From assembly GCF_034064985.1 (NCBI RefSeq), contig NZ_CP139249.1, positions 3,286,001 to 3,350,000 of the forward strand: DNA of 64,000 nucleotides. Direction: 5' to 3'. The notes beneath the pieces were generated by a model. That model did not search any database. It was given only the letters and a program-made list of their open reading frames with translations, and was not told the origin of the DNA. A program made the translations under genes and the position numbers. Position 1 is the first letter of the stretch; each line of letters starts with the position of its first letter. Shown here piece after piece: positions 34,590-43,024 of the stretch. The stretch comes from Acinetobacter pittii (GTDB lineage Bacteria; Pseudomonadota; Gammaproteobacteria; Pseudomonadales; Moraxellaceae).

Positions 34590-35131
34590 GGCGTAGAACT
34601 TTCTTCTGTCTGCAAGGTGTTCTCAATCGAACTCAGCGTCATGGTATAAGGGACTTGTTCATTAATCAATTCAATGCTTCCTTGTCCCTGTTTAAGCTGT
34701 AACACAGGCTGCTTTTCGATATAGACAATCTGCTTGTCTGCTTGTTGTTTCATCTCTACAGCTTGCTGCCCTAAATGCGAAAATTGAGGGTATGTCGCAA
34801 ACAAAAGGTCACGCACCACAAACTCAAAAGGCAATAAACGCATTTGATCAATACACTGTTCAACATGAACCCGATGCCCATCAAACTGTAACTTAAATAA
34901 TTGCTGGCCTGTCAGGCTTAAAGCGACCATATCCAGTACAGCACCCTTTTGCTGTTGATATAACAAGAAGCTAAAACTTTGCTGCTTCCACTGAACCTCA
35001 ACCTGATCTTGCCTTTGATAAGTCTGAGCCTGCCATAGTGGACTTTGCAGTCCTTTGGCATGTGGTATGACCTGACAACCATTTAAAAATATCAAGCTAC
35101 TGAGTAATATCGTTGCCCATTTGTGTTGCAT
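34586..35131 (-). CDS. DUF3261 outer-membrane-type lipoprotein of the APE cluster
   Basis: 181-residue lipoprotein with signal peptide and lipobox FLNGC (Cys19). The mature domain is rich in beta strands and matches in size and cluster position the DUF3261 proteins, which resemble LolB, the outer-membrane acceptor for lipoproteins. With the LolA-like and MMPL genes it would form a transport relay for the lipid-linked polyene. The LolB analogy is inference. Two bases follow the flavoprotein gene. Confidence 0.75.
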   Translation of the reverse strand: MQHKWATILLSSLIFLNGCQVIPHAKGLQSPLWQAQTYQRQDQVEVQWKQQSFSFLLYQQQKGAVLDMVALSLTGQQLFKLQFDGHRVHVEQCIDQMRLLPFEFVVRDLLFATYPQFSHLGQQAVEMKQQADKQIVYIEKQPVLQLKQGQGSIELINEQVPYTMTLSSIENTLQTEESSTP

Positions 35132-35133
35132 GG

Positions 35134-36429
35134 TTATCCCTCAAGTACCTGTTCTTGCGTCAAGCCTTCACGACAATATTCTGCCAAAGTGCTGAGTCTA
35201 CGTTTAGCATTTTTATGGATCGGGTTTTGTTCATCCCACGCATAACCCGCCAACAGTGAAGAAATCATACGGCGAATGCCTTCATTCTGATTTTGCGAAA
35301 ACACCACATCTTGGAACTCGCCTTCGTACCATGACTCAACATAGGCACGAAATACCTGAATACCGCGGCGTAATGGTTTTTCATATTCTTCTAACCAGTC
35401 GACTTGCACACCTTGTAAAACTCGTTCAACTAAAGGAACCGCCAAACTTGAAGATTTAAGAGCAATTGTCACACCTGAGGAAAAGACTGGATCAAGAAAC
35501 TCACCCGCATTACCTAATAGAGCATAATTGCGGTCTGCCAAGTGTTTTACATTCGCTGAGTAGCCCACCAAGGTCCGCACTGGTGTATCAAACTTTGCAC
35601 GGCGCAATACATGTGACAAGCTTAGCTCATCAGCCAAAATACGTTTGAACATTGCTTCAGGTTCATTATCCGAAGCATTTTCGACCATGTATTTGTCAAA
35701 AAAATCTTGTTCTGCAACAACACCAAAAGAAGCTCGTCCATCTGCAAATGGAATCAGCCAATACCATGCACGATGATCTTTTTCATGAACAGTAATTAAA
35801 ATTTTATTACGATCAAACTCTGGGTCATCTGTAATTCCGTCTTCAATATGGGTAAACAGCGCACGTCTTACCGGAAAATTTGATGGACTTTCTAGATCTA
35901 ATAACTTTGGCAAAATTCGTCCAAAGCCACTCGCATCTAACAAGAATTTAGTTTGAATCTGATAACGCTGTTGTTCTTCATCAATTACTGTAAGTACAGG
36001 CTGTTCAGATGCAACATCAACATCTAAAACCTCATGCCCAAAGCGAATATCCGCACCATAAGCTTGAGCCTGTTTTGCTAGTAAGTTGTCAAAATCTGCA
36101 CGGCGAACTTGCCAAGTCGTTCCTGGTCCATCCGTAAATTTTTCTGTAAAGTCATAGAAGCTACGCTGTTTGCCACGTAAAAAAGCCGCCCCGTTTTTAA
36201 ATTGAAAAGCATATTGTTCAACATGCTCACGGACTGTTTCTAATAAACCAGCCTCTTCTAAAAATGCCATAGACTGCGGTAGCAATGACTCACCAATCGA
36301 AAAACGAGGGAAATGCTGTTTTTCAATGACCGTAACGGTATAGCCCTTTTTTCGAAGAAGTGCAGCAGCAGAACTACCTGATGGCCCAGCCCCAATAATC
36401 ACGACGTCAATTTTTTCTATAGTGCTCAT
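35134..36429 (-). CDS. FAD-dependent oxidoreductase, tryptophan-halogenase-like
   Basis: 431-residue flavoprotein with GxGxxG (GAGPSGSS, 13-20), the family segment FPRFSIGESLLP (40-51), a WxWxIP motif as WYWLIP (222-227), and GNAGEFLDPVFSSGV near residue 310. FlavinLys-type halogenases need WxWxIP and a lysine near residue 79; K78 lies in FKNGAAF here. Reductases of the geranylgeranyl family share the fold. It may halogenate, hydroxylate or desaturate the aromatic head; sequence reading does not decide. Sits between the exporter and DUF3261 genes. Confidence 0.85.
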   Translation of the reverse strand: MSTIEKIDVVIIGAGPSGSSAAALLRKKGYTVTVIEKQHFPRFSIGESLLPQSMAFLEEAGLLETVREHVEQYAFQFKNGAAFLRGKQRSFYDFTEKFTDGPGTTWQVRRADFDNLLAKQAQAYGADIRFGHEVLDVDVASEQPVLTVIDEEQQRYQIQTKFLLDASGFGRILPKLLDLESPSNFPVRRALFTHIEDGITDDPEFDRNKILITVHEKDHRAWYWLIPFADGRASFGVVAEQDFFDKYMVENASDNEPEAMFKRILADELSLSHVLRRAKFDTPVRTLVGYSANVKHLADRNYALLGNAGEFLDPVFSSGVTIALKSSSLAVPLVERVLQGVQVDWLEEYEKPLRRGIQVFRAYVESWYEGEFQDVVFSQNQNEGIRRMISSLLAGYAWDEQNPIHKNAKRRLSTLAEYCREGLTQEQVLEG

Positions 36430-36458
36430 AGCACAACTTCCTTTTTAATTTATTCAAA

Positions 36459-38774
36459 TTATGAATGGTCTTGTAAATTCACGATATGTTTTTCATCTGC
36501 GGGCGTTAACAAAGTCGCATAGATAAACGAGAAAATAACCCCGAATAAAACCGTTAACCCAAAACAGTGAATTGCGTAAGTATGGCTAAATGAAAGTAAT
36601 CCGAAGCCGAGTAAGGTCGACATCATACATAAAAATAACGCCATTCCAACTACTTGTGGGTGATCATGTCCATGTCGGTAGAAAATTGCATAGTCGACAC
36701 CAATCCCTATAATCAGAAAAGTCGCCATAATACTAAACAGGTTAATTTCGACACCTAACCATGCCTGAACAGCAAAAGTACTCAGTAATGCCAAACTTAC
36801 TGGCAGGACCAAAGGCACAATCGAACTTAGTCCATAAATAAGCGCCAAACCAACCGCCAGACCAATTAAGGCATAAATCAGAAGATGCTGAGCCTGCACT
36901 CGATGTTCAGTAAACATTTGCGACATTTCGGTAATCGGTTGCTGAAAATGTATGTGATCATTCTGAAGCTGCTTTAATGCCTCAGGCTGTTTTGCCCTTG
37001 TCACCATGACTAATCGCTCGTTGGCTTGAGGTTGTAAAAAAGCTAAAGGGTGATCCTTAAATATAGAAAAATCTAATAACGGTTGTGTCGCCAGTTGCTG
37101 TTGCCATTGCAATACGTCAGTGACATTTAAGCCCATACTTTGTGCATATTGCTGCAAAGTCGCTTTTGGAATATTTCTTAATAGTTGTAGATTATTTTGC
37201 TGCTCTGCCAATGGTGGAATCCATTGACCTAAAGCTTGAAATGCACTGATTTTTCCGTTTGTTTGCAACTGTTGTAATTGCCTTATCAGTTGCTGCTCTT
37301 GTTGCTGCATTTCATTTGCAGATGCTGCACGCACCACAAAATAATCACTACTTTGCTGCTGGCCAAATTGCTTACGAACCGCTTGGTCCTGCTGTTTTAA
37401 GCTCGCGTCCATACCTTGTAAATTACGAATATCATCGTTACTTTTAAGATAGAAAAGACTCGAAGTACCTACTGCTAAAATGACTGCAATCAAGCCATAA
37501 CGAACTTTGGCACGCTGTTGAAACCATAAGCGTGCTTGTCCAATCCACGATAAAGCTTTTATTGCTGGCTGAGCATTGAGCGCAGGTAATCTTGGTAATA
37601 GCAGTACACTACTGATCCACGCCGCAGTTAATCCTACAATTGAAAAGACCGCAATCTGCTTGAACCCAGGAAACGGAGTAAAACTCAAAAAGATGTAAGC
37701 AACCAATGTGGTCATTAAGCCCATAAACAAACTTGGTAATAGGGGTTTTAAAATTTGAAAACCACCAAGCTTTCTATGCTGCGATTGCATCGCCATAAAA
37801 TAAAATGAAAAGTCGACACAGACACCAATCAGACTTGCACCAAAGACCAATGTCATCAGGTGAATTTCACCAAACACCCAATGTGTGACCGCAAACGCCA
37901 CAAAGCTTCCAGTCGAAACTGCAATAAACTCGGTTGCCAAAGGTCGCAGTGAGCGAAAGCCGAACCAAACCAGAAAAATTAAGCCTAATGTTGAGCCAAC
38001 ACCAATGGTTGAGATTTCCTGTTTAGCCGATTGCGTACCAAAATTTGAAAATAAAATAGTTCCAGTCCAATGAGATTTTAATCCCATTGCCGCTAGCTTT
38101 TGCTTAGTTTGTTCAATCCAAGTAGAGGTCTGTTCTTGGTAATCAATATTGTATGGACTTTGCGTTAGCTGTAATACGAAAAGCCGAGAAATGCCTTGCT
38201 CATGATGAATTGTGGCAAAGCCCTGCTCCATTTCAATATCTTGCTGTGACGGGGTTGCCAACTGCATGGCATAACGAGGGAACAATAATAGCGGATCTTG
38301 CTTAAGTGACTCAGCAGTGACAGGCATACCTGGACTCATCATCTGCATCAGACTTTGTTCAGTCAGCGCAGCATAGTCCTTTTTTTGCAATAAGGCTTGA
38401 TCTTGAGTACTCAACAAGCCTGCGCGATGTTGATACAACTGTTTTGCAAATTGATCAAAATCAAGTTGTGGTTTCAGCGGTTGCCACAACTGGCTTTGCT
38501 TGGCCTGCGCTATTAAGAAATGAGTCGCTTGTTGTATCGCAGCTTCATCTTTGGCATCTACCACCACAAATACTTTATTGTTGAGTTGCTCATTCATGTA
38601 CTGCTGAGTACGTGCAAGTTTTGGGTCTTGCTGAACTTTAGGCAATAACGCAAAAATATTGGTCTGAATATGAATATCTTTATTCAGCCACGTTACGCCA
38701 AGCCCCACCGCGATCAGCAGCAGAGCAATTAACCAAAGCGCGGTGAACTTATTTTGCCAGTTGGAAAATCGCAT
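36459..38774 (-). CDS. MMPL/RND-family exporter of the APE cluster
   Basis: 771-residue inner-membrane protein with two repeats, each one helix, a large periplasmic loop and five helices, the RND layout of MmpL/HpnN-type lipid transporters. Acidic or polar residues in the central helices (GVCVDFSFYFMAM and IGIGVDYAIFYRHG) fit the proton-relay helices. It would move the finished lipid-linked polyene across the inner membrane. Its first 26 bases overlap the LolA-like gene, so the two are coupled. Confidence 0.92.
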   Translation of the reverse strand: MRFSNWQNKFTALWLIALLLIAVGLGVTWLNKDIHIQTNIFALLPKVQQDPKLARTQQYMNEQLNNKVFVVVDAKDEAAIQQATHFLIAQAKQSQLWQPLKPQLDFDQFAKQLYQHRAGLLSTQDQALLQKKDYAALTEQSLMQMMSPGMPVTAESLKQDPLLLFPRYAMQLATPSQQDIEMEQGFATIHHEQGISRLFVLQLTQSPYNIDYQEQTSTWIEQTKQKLAAMGLKSHWTGTILFSNFGTQSAKQEISTIGVGSTLGLIFLVWFGFRSLRPLATEFIAVSTGSFVAFAVTHWVFGEIHLMTLVFGASLIGVCVDFSFYFMAMQSQHRKLGGFQILKPLLPSLFMGLMTTLVAYIFLSFTPFPGFKQIAVFSIVGLTAAWISSVLLLPRLPALNAQPAIKALSWIGQARLWFQQRAKVRYGLIAVILAVGTSSLFYLKSNDDIRNLQGMDASLKQQDQAVRKQFGQQQSSDYFVVRAASANEMQQQEQQLIRQLQQLQTNGKISAFQALGQWIPPLAEQQNNLQLLRNIPKATLQQYAQSMGLNVTDVLQWQQQLATQPLLDFSIFKDHPLAFLQPQANERLVMVTRAKQPEALKQLQNDHIHFQQPITEMSQMFTEHRVQAQHLLIYALIGLAVGLALIYGLSSIVPLVLPVSLALLSTFAVQAWLGVEINLFSIMATFLIIGIGVDYAIFYRHGHDHPQVVGMALFLCMMSTLLGFGLLSFSHTYAIHCFGLTVLFGVIFSFIYATLLTPADEKHIVNLQDHS

Positions 38775-39378
38775 GCTCAGCAGCCGTTAGAGTCGTCGGT
38801 TGAGAAGTCTGGTGACTAAAGCGAATGGTCGTTAAATTATTCGCTTTCTCGGTAATCACGATTTGGTTAACGTACTGTTGACCTTGAGCATCAACACGCA
38901 CAAATAACTTTTTAAACAAGCTACTTTTCGGAGTTAAGCTCATGCTCCAACCCACTGGACTATAATTCGCACTTACCACATTAAAATTCTTTGCCAAAGC
39001 CTGTTCATTACCAGACATGAGCTGTAAGAATAAAGTCGCGACCGAACTATATGGCGATTGATCAACTTGTATTTGGCTAAATGTACGCTGCGTTTTCTGT
39101 ACCAATTTGGTTGGGGTAACGATCAAATCTGCTTGCACAGGTCGTTTGATTTGCCACGCTACACCATAAGATTTTGAGAACAATAAAGAGCCGTTCGATA
39201 CAAAAGTTTTATTTAACGATGGCAATTTTTTTTGCTGTTCGAAATCAGCACGAACCGTAGGAGACTGTGACAATTGCTGAAAAATTTGAGTGATCTGTGC
39301 TGGCGCTGCATAGACTGCACTTAAACTACCCATCCAGATTGCAGTACCTAAACCTAAAGTTTTGATGAATTTAGACAT
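38749..39378 (-). CDS. LolA-like periplasmic carrier of the APE cluster
   Basis: 209-residue periplasmic protein: signal peptide ending AVYAAP (about residue 26) and a LolA/LprG-type half-barrel (RADFEQQKKLPSLNKTFVSNG near the start). In these clusters it is thought to ferry a lipid-linked product to the outer membrane. I use the ATG at 38749-39378 (overlapping the thioesterase stop as TGATG) over a GTG one codon upstream. Confidence 0.85.
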   Translation of the reverse strand: MSKFIKTLGLGTAIWMGSLSAVYAAPAQITQIFQQLSQSPTVRADFEQQKKLPSLNKTFVSNGSLLFSKSYGVAWQIKRPVQADLIVTPTKLVQKTQRTFSQIQVDQSPYSSVATLFLQLMSGNEQALAKNFNVVSANYSPVGWSMSLTPKSSLFKKLFVRVDAQGQQYVNQIVITEKANNLTTIRFSHQTSQPTTLTAAEHAIFQLAK

Positions 39379-39806
39379 CACGCATTCCTCTTCGGTTGAA
39401 ACTCAGACCATGCATTTAAGCGATCAAACAATACTTGAGGCGACTGGAAACACATTTCACGAGCTTCAATATTCACAGCCACCTGTGTGGTATAACCCTT
39501 GGTTAAACGTTTCCCAGACTCAGCATCAAAAATCAAATAATCAATTTTTAAGCGGTTTTCCCATTCTTTTAAAATGGCACGAACCCGAATCTTTTGTTCA
39601 AATTCAATACCGTATGCATAGCGAACATGGCTTTCAATCACAGGCCATGCATAGCCTGATTCTTTCATCTGCATATAGTTGTAATGAAATTGATCGAGTA
39701 ATTTGCAGCGCGCAATCTCAAAGTATTTTAAATAATGTCCATGCCAAACCACATTCATGGTATCGACATCATGAAATGGAATTTCAATGATTACATCTGC
39801 ATGCAT
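39378..39806 (-). CDS. Hot-dog thioesterase, ApeK/4HBT type
   Basis: 142-residue acyl-CoA/acyl-ACP thioesterase of the 4-hydroxybenzoyl-CoA thioesterase family. The active-site segment is HDVDTMNVVWHGHYLKYFE; D15 should be the nucleophile/base. In the pathway it may release stalled chains or the finished polyene. Nine bases follow the ammonia-lyase gene. Confidence 0.88.
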   Translation of the reverse strand: MHADVIIEIPFHDVDTMNVVWHGHYLKYFEIARCKLLDQFHYNYMQMKESGYAWPVIESHVRYAYGIEFEQKIRVRAILKEWENRLKIDYLIFDAESGKRLTKGYTTQVAVNIEAREMCFQSPQVLFDRLNAWSEFQPKRNA

Positions 39807-39815
39807 TGGCTCACC

Positions 39816-41351
39816 TTATCCCATAAATTCTGGTTGATTAAACAATTCAAGTTGGTCTAAACGATCAACAATCTGTTGTAATTCGGTTTGTAATGGTCGG
39901 TCTTCTTCGACAAATGCAAAGCCTTGTAAGGTCCATTGCATAAACGTTTGCAATGTTGGACTTAACTGTGCCGTTAAACCTTTTAAATGAATCGCCTGTA
40001 CACTGGCGCAGCAAAGTGCTGCAATGACTTGCTGTGTCAAGGTAATCACACGGCTCGCATCACGCGCAGCAATGGTCCCCATACTGACTTTGTCTTGGTT
40101 ATGGCATTCGGTTGAACGTGAAAAAATTGAAGCTGCTAAAGTATTTTTCAAAGCTTCAGCTGTCCACGCTGATACTCCGATTTGTACCGCTTTAAAACCA
40201 TGATTCAGTGGCAAACGTTCAGCCGTTGCACCTGTTAAATTACGCGGTAAACCATGATTCATTTTATGGTCGACTAGCTGTGCAATCTGTCTGTCCATCA
40301 AGTCAGCAATATTAGCAATCATAATTTTTAAGCTATCCATTGCCTGTGCAATGTGTCCACCGTAAAAATGACCGCCATGTAATACACGCATACCGACTGG
40401 ATCAATCAGTGGATTGTCATTACTTGAATTCAGCTCATTCTCAATAAACTGACGCAACCATACTTTTGAGTCTTCAAATACACCAATAATATGCGGTGCA
40501 CAACGAAGCGAATAACGGTCTTGCAAACGTGGGCTTTGATGTGCTGTTTGTACTTCACTGTTCAGCCAGTCACGTAATTGCTTGGCAATCTGTTGCTGTC
40601 CCGGATGAGGTTTCTGTGCAAACAATACTTCGTCAAAATGACTAGGATTACCTTCCAAGGCCAAAACATTTAGAGCAGTAATTAAAGTACTAGCAAGTGC
40701 AATTTGCTCTGCTTTTTTATAGTTCAGACAAGCAATTGCCGTCATCACCGCAGTACCGTTCATAAGCGCCAAACCTTCTTTAGGTCTGAGCGTTAAAGGC
40801 TGTAACCCTTTTTCAGCATACACCTGAGCAACTGGAACAATTTGTCCATCGACATAAACATCACGCTCACCGACTAAAGTTCCCGCGATGTAAGACAACG
40901 GCGTTAAGTCACCACTTGCCCCTACCGAGCCTTCAGAGGGAATGACTGGAGTTACATTTTCGTTCAGCAACCAAACCAAACGCTCAAGTAATGCCAACGA
41001 CACACCTGAATAGCCTCGTGCCAATGAACATAGACGCGTTACAACCACTGCACGTGCTGTGATGAGATCCAGGTTTTCACCCAAACCACAACCATGAAAA
41101 CGTGAAAGATGCAGCGGCAACTCATTAACCTGATGTAATGGCACTTCAACTAAACATGAGTCGCCATAACCCGTAGTCACACCGTAGATCACCCCTTCCT
41201 CTTCAAGGAGCTGATCAAGAAAATCAGCACCTTTTTGAATCAGTTCACGCCACTCAGACGTTTCTGGTAAAGCAACCTGACATTCGCCTCTTGCTACAGA
41301 AACGATATCTTCAATACTCAGTGGCTGTTCACCTACGGTTAACACACGCAT
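39816..41351 (-). CDS. Aromatic amino-acid ammonia-lyase (HAL/PAL/TAL family)
   Basis: 511-residue enzyme that makes a cinnamate-type acid by removing ammonia. The self-forming MIO cofactor triad is A145-S146-G147 (GSVGASGDLTPLSY), with the catalytic tyrosine Y56 in YGVTTGYGD. Counting without gaps from that tyrosine, the substrate-selectivity pair is F85-H86, unlike textbook HAL (Ser-His), TAL (His-Leu) or PAL (Phe-Leu). No hut genes are near, so histidine catabolism is unlikely; a starter for the polyene is more likely. I use the ATG at 41351, one base after the upstream stop. Confidence 0.92.
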   Translation of the reverse strand: MRVLTVGEQPLSIEDIVSVARGECQVALPETSEWRELIQKGADFLDQLLEEEGVIYGVTTGYGDSCLVEVPLHQVNELPLHLSRFHGCGLGENLDLITARAVVVTRLCSLARGYSGVSLALLERLVWLLNENVTPVIPSEGSVGASGDLTPLSYIAGTLVGERDVYVDGQIVPVAQVYAEKGLQPLTLRPKEGLALMNGTAVMTAIACLNYKKAEQIALASTLITALNVLALEGNPSHFDEVLFAQKPHPGQQQIAKQLRDWLNSEVQTAHQSPRLQDRYSLRCAPHIIGVFEDSKVWLRQFIENELNSSNDNPLIDPVGMRVLHGGHFYGGHIAQAMDSLKIMIANIADLMDRQIAQLVDHKMNHGLPRNLTGATAERLPLNHGFKAVQIGVSAWTAEALKNTLAASIFSRSTECHNQDKVSMGTIAARDASRVITLTQQVIAALCCASVQAIHLKGLTAQLSPTLQTFMQWTLQGFAFVEEDRPLQTELQQIVDRLDQLELFNQPEFMG

Positions 41352-41352
41352 G

Positions 41353-42285
41353 TTATTTCGTCCAAAAATTATAAAAATTAAACCATTGATAAGGCGCACG
41401 CAGACAATGCTGTTCTAGGACGGCAACGTATGTTTTAGTGATGGTTTGCATACTTTCAATACGGTTAGCGCGAGGTAAATTTATCTGCTCGGCAATTGAA
41501 TGAATATGCACTTGAAACTGCTGCTGCACCCGATAGCAAAACACTGCAATAACAGGCACTTTGAGTAAATTTGCTAAAATCCATGCACCTTGTGGGAACG
41601 CTGCTGACTCCCCTAAAAAATCAACATGCTGTACACGATCTGACTGCACAGGCACTCGGTCTGCCGCCACAATGACCCACTCACCTTGCTGCATTTTGTC
41701 TTGCAATAGCATGGCAGTTTCAATACCCAGCTCATCAACTGATAAAAGACACACATCCGCCTTATCATTTATTTTTTTCAAAAACTCATTAAATTTTGTC
41801 GCGTGCTTTTGGTAAACCAGCACATTAATTTTCTGCGGATGCTCTGACTTAATGGCGCGTAGCAATTCAATATTGCCAAAGTGAGAGACAATAATCAGAG
41901 CACCTTTTTGATAATGCTGAGAGAAGTTTTCATGTCCAAAAACTTGCAGTTCCTGCTCGGGAATATTACCTAGCCAGCCCTCAATCTTATCTAAAATACA
42001 TTCACCAAATTGCATGAAATGCGCATAGCTATTTGTCCAATTTGGTTGATGGCTAAAGGGAGACTGCGATCCAGCAAAATGATGCAGTTTTTGTAAATAA
42101 AGCAAGGAGGCTTGTCTTGCTGCGGCAGCAAATAACCAGTACCACATAATGACGAAATACATCACAAACTTGCATAACCAACGTCCACCAAAACGGTAAA
42201 ACCACAACATCAGCATGAGGGGCAGCATTCCTCCTCGCTCTTTAATATCGTTCCATTTTGGTGAAGCTGAATCTGTCATAGTCAA
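41353..42285 (-). CDS. LpxL/HtrB-family acyltransferase of the APE cluster
   Basis: 310-residue membrane-associated acyltransferase with an N-terminal hydrophobic stretch (about 21-54) and the HX4E active-site motif at H135-E140 (SHFGNIE), as in lipid A late acyltransferases. In other aryl-polyene clusters a glycosyltransferase and this acyltransferase are one protein (ApeJ); here they are separate, overlapping by four bases. It probably helps attach the polyene to a glycolipid. Substrate is inference. Confidence 0.87.
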   Translation of the reverse strand: MTMTDSASPKWNDIKERGGMLPLMLMLWFYRFGGRWLCKFVMYFVIMWYWLFAAAARQASLLYLQKLHHFAGSQSPFSHQPNWTNSYAHFMQFGECILDKIEGWLGNIPEQELQVFGHENFSQHYQKGALIIVSHFGNIELLRAIKSEHPQKINVLVYQKHATKFNEFLKKINDKADVCLLSVDELGIETAMLLQDKMQQGEWVIVAADRVPVQSDRVQHVDFLGESAAFPQGAWILANLLKVPVIAVFCYRVQQQFQVHIHSIAEQINLPRANRIESMQTITKTYVAVLEQHCLRAPYQWFNFYNFWTK

Positions 42286-43022
42286 CCTTGCAGCTTTTGT
42301 TTTAATAGCTTCGGTAAGCGAATCAGCATGCCCATAAACAAAGTTGCATGCGCTTTGCTTAGCCCTAAGTTATCTCGCCAAGCATGAAAATGAGAAATAC
42401 CCTGCTCTGGATAAACCACAGGTGTTGGTACATTAATAAAAGGCGTATTTTCCCATTTTAAACGTACTAAAATTTCACTATCAAAACCCATACGTGGCTG
42501 AAATTTAGCACTATTCAATACCTTGATTGTGCTCTCGAGCGGATATATGCGAAAACCACACATGCTATCTTTAATTTCAAAAGATAAGCTATTTAACCAC
42601 ACCCAAAAATGAGTAATGTAACGGCCATATAAGCGCTTTTTAGGAATAGAGGCATCAAAGTATGGCTGCCCAATCACCATTGCATCTGGATGTTGTCGAG
42701 ACTGCTCAATAAATTTTGGAATGTCATCCCAGCAGTGCTGTCCATCTGAATCGATTTGTAATGCATGGCTTAAACTAAGCTCATAAGCTGCACGTAAACC
42801 AGTCATTACGGCTTGTCCCTTACCTTTATTCACCTCATGTTCAATTAAGTGAATTTGGGAATATTGCTCGGCCAATGCTTTTAAAATTTGGCTACACGCA
42901 TCATCACTACCATCATTGACCAACACAATCGGTAGATGAAGACTGTCCAGATAAGAAATCAAATCTGCTAAATAATGTGGATGATTATAAACCGGAACAA
43001 CAAAGCCGTAATTGGACTGCAT
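42282..43022 (-). CDS. Family 2 glycosyltransferase of the APE cluster
   Basis: 246-residue GT-A enzyme with FVVPVYNHPHYL at the start, VNDGSDD (near 36-42), the nucleotide-sugar/metal motif IDSDGQHCWDD and GFRIYPL further on. No membrane helix is evident. Probably builds the sugar part of the lipid anchor, together with the next acyltransferase. Two bases follow the ligase gene. Confidence 0.9.
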   Translation of the reverse strand: MQSNYGFVVPVYNHPHYLADLISYLDSLHLPIVLVNDGSDDACSQILKALAEQYSQIHLIEHEVNKGKGQAVMTGLRAAYELSLSHALQIDSDGQHCWDDIPKFIEQSRQHPDAMVIGQPYFDASIPKKRLYGRYITHFWVWLNSLSFEIKDSMCGFRIYPLESTIKVLNSAKFQPRMGFDSEILVRLKWENTPFINVPTPVVYPEQGISHFHAWRDNLGLSKAHATLFMGMLIRLPKLLKQKLQG

Positions 43023-43024
43023 TT

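Noticed and set aside
39362..39790. 142-codon open frame on the plus strand opposite the thioesterase
   Set aside because: Same length as and antisense to a well-supported hot-dog thioesterase; no recognisable domain and no ribosome binding site.
39816..41351. Histidine catabolism (hutH)
   Set aside because: No hutU, hutI or hutG genes nearby, the gene is embedded in a polyketide operon, and the selectivity pair is not Ser-His.
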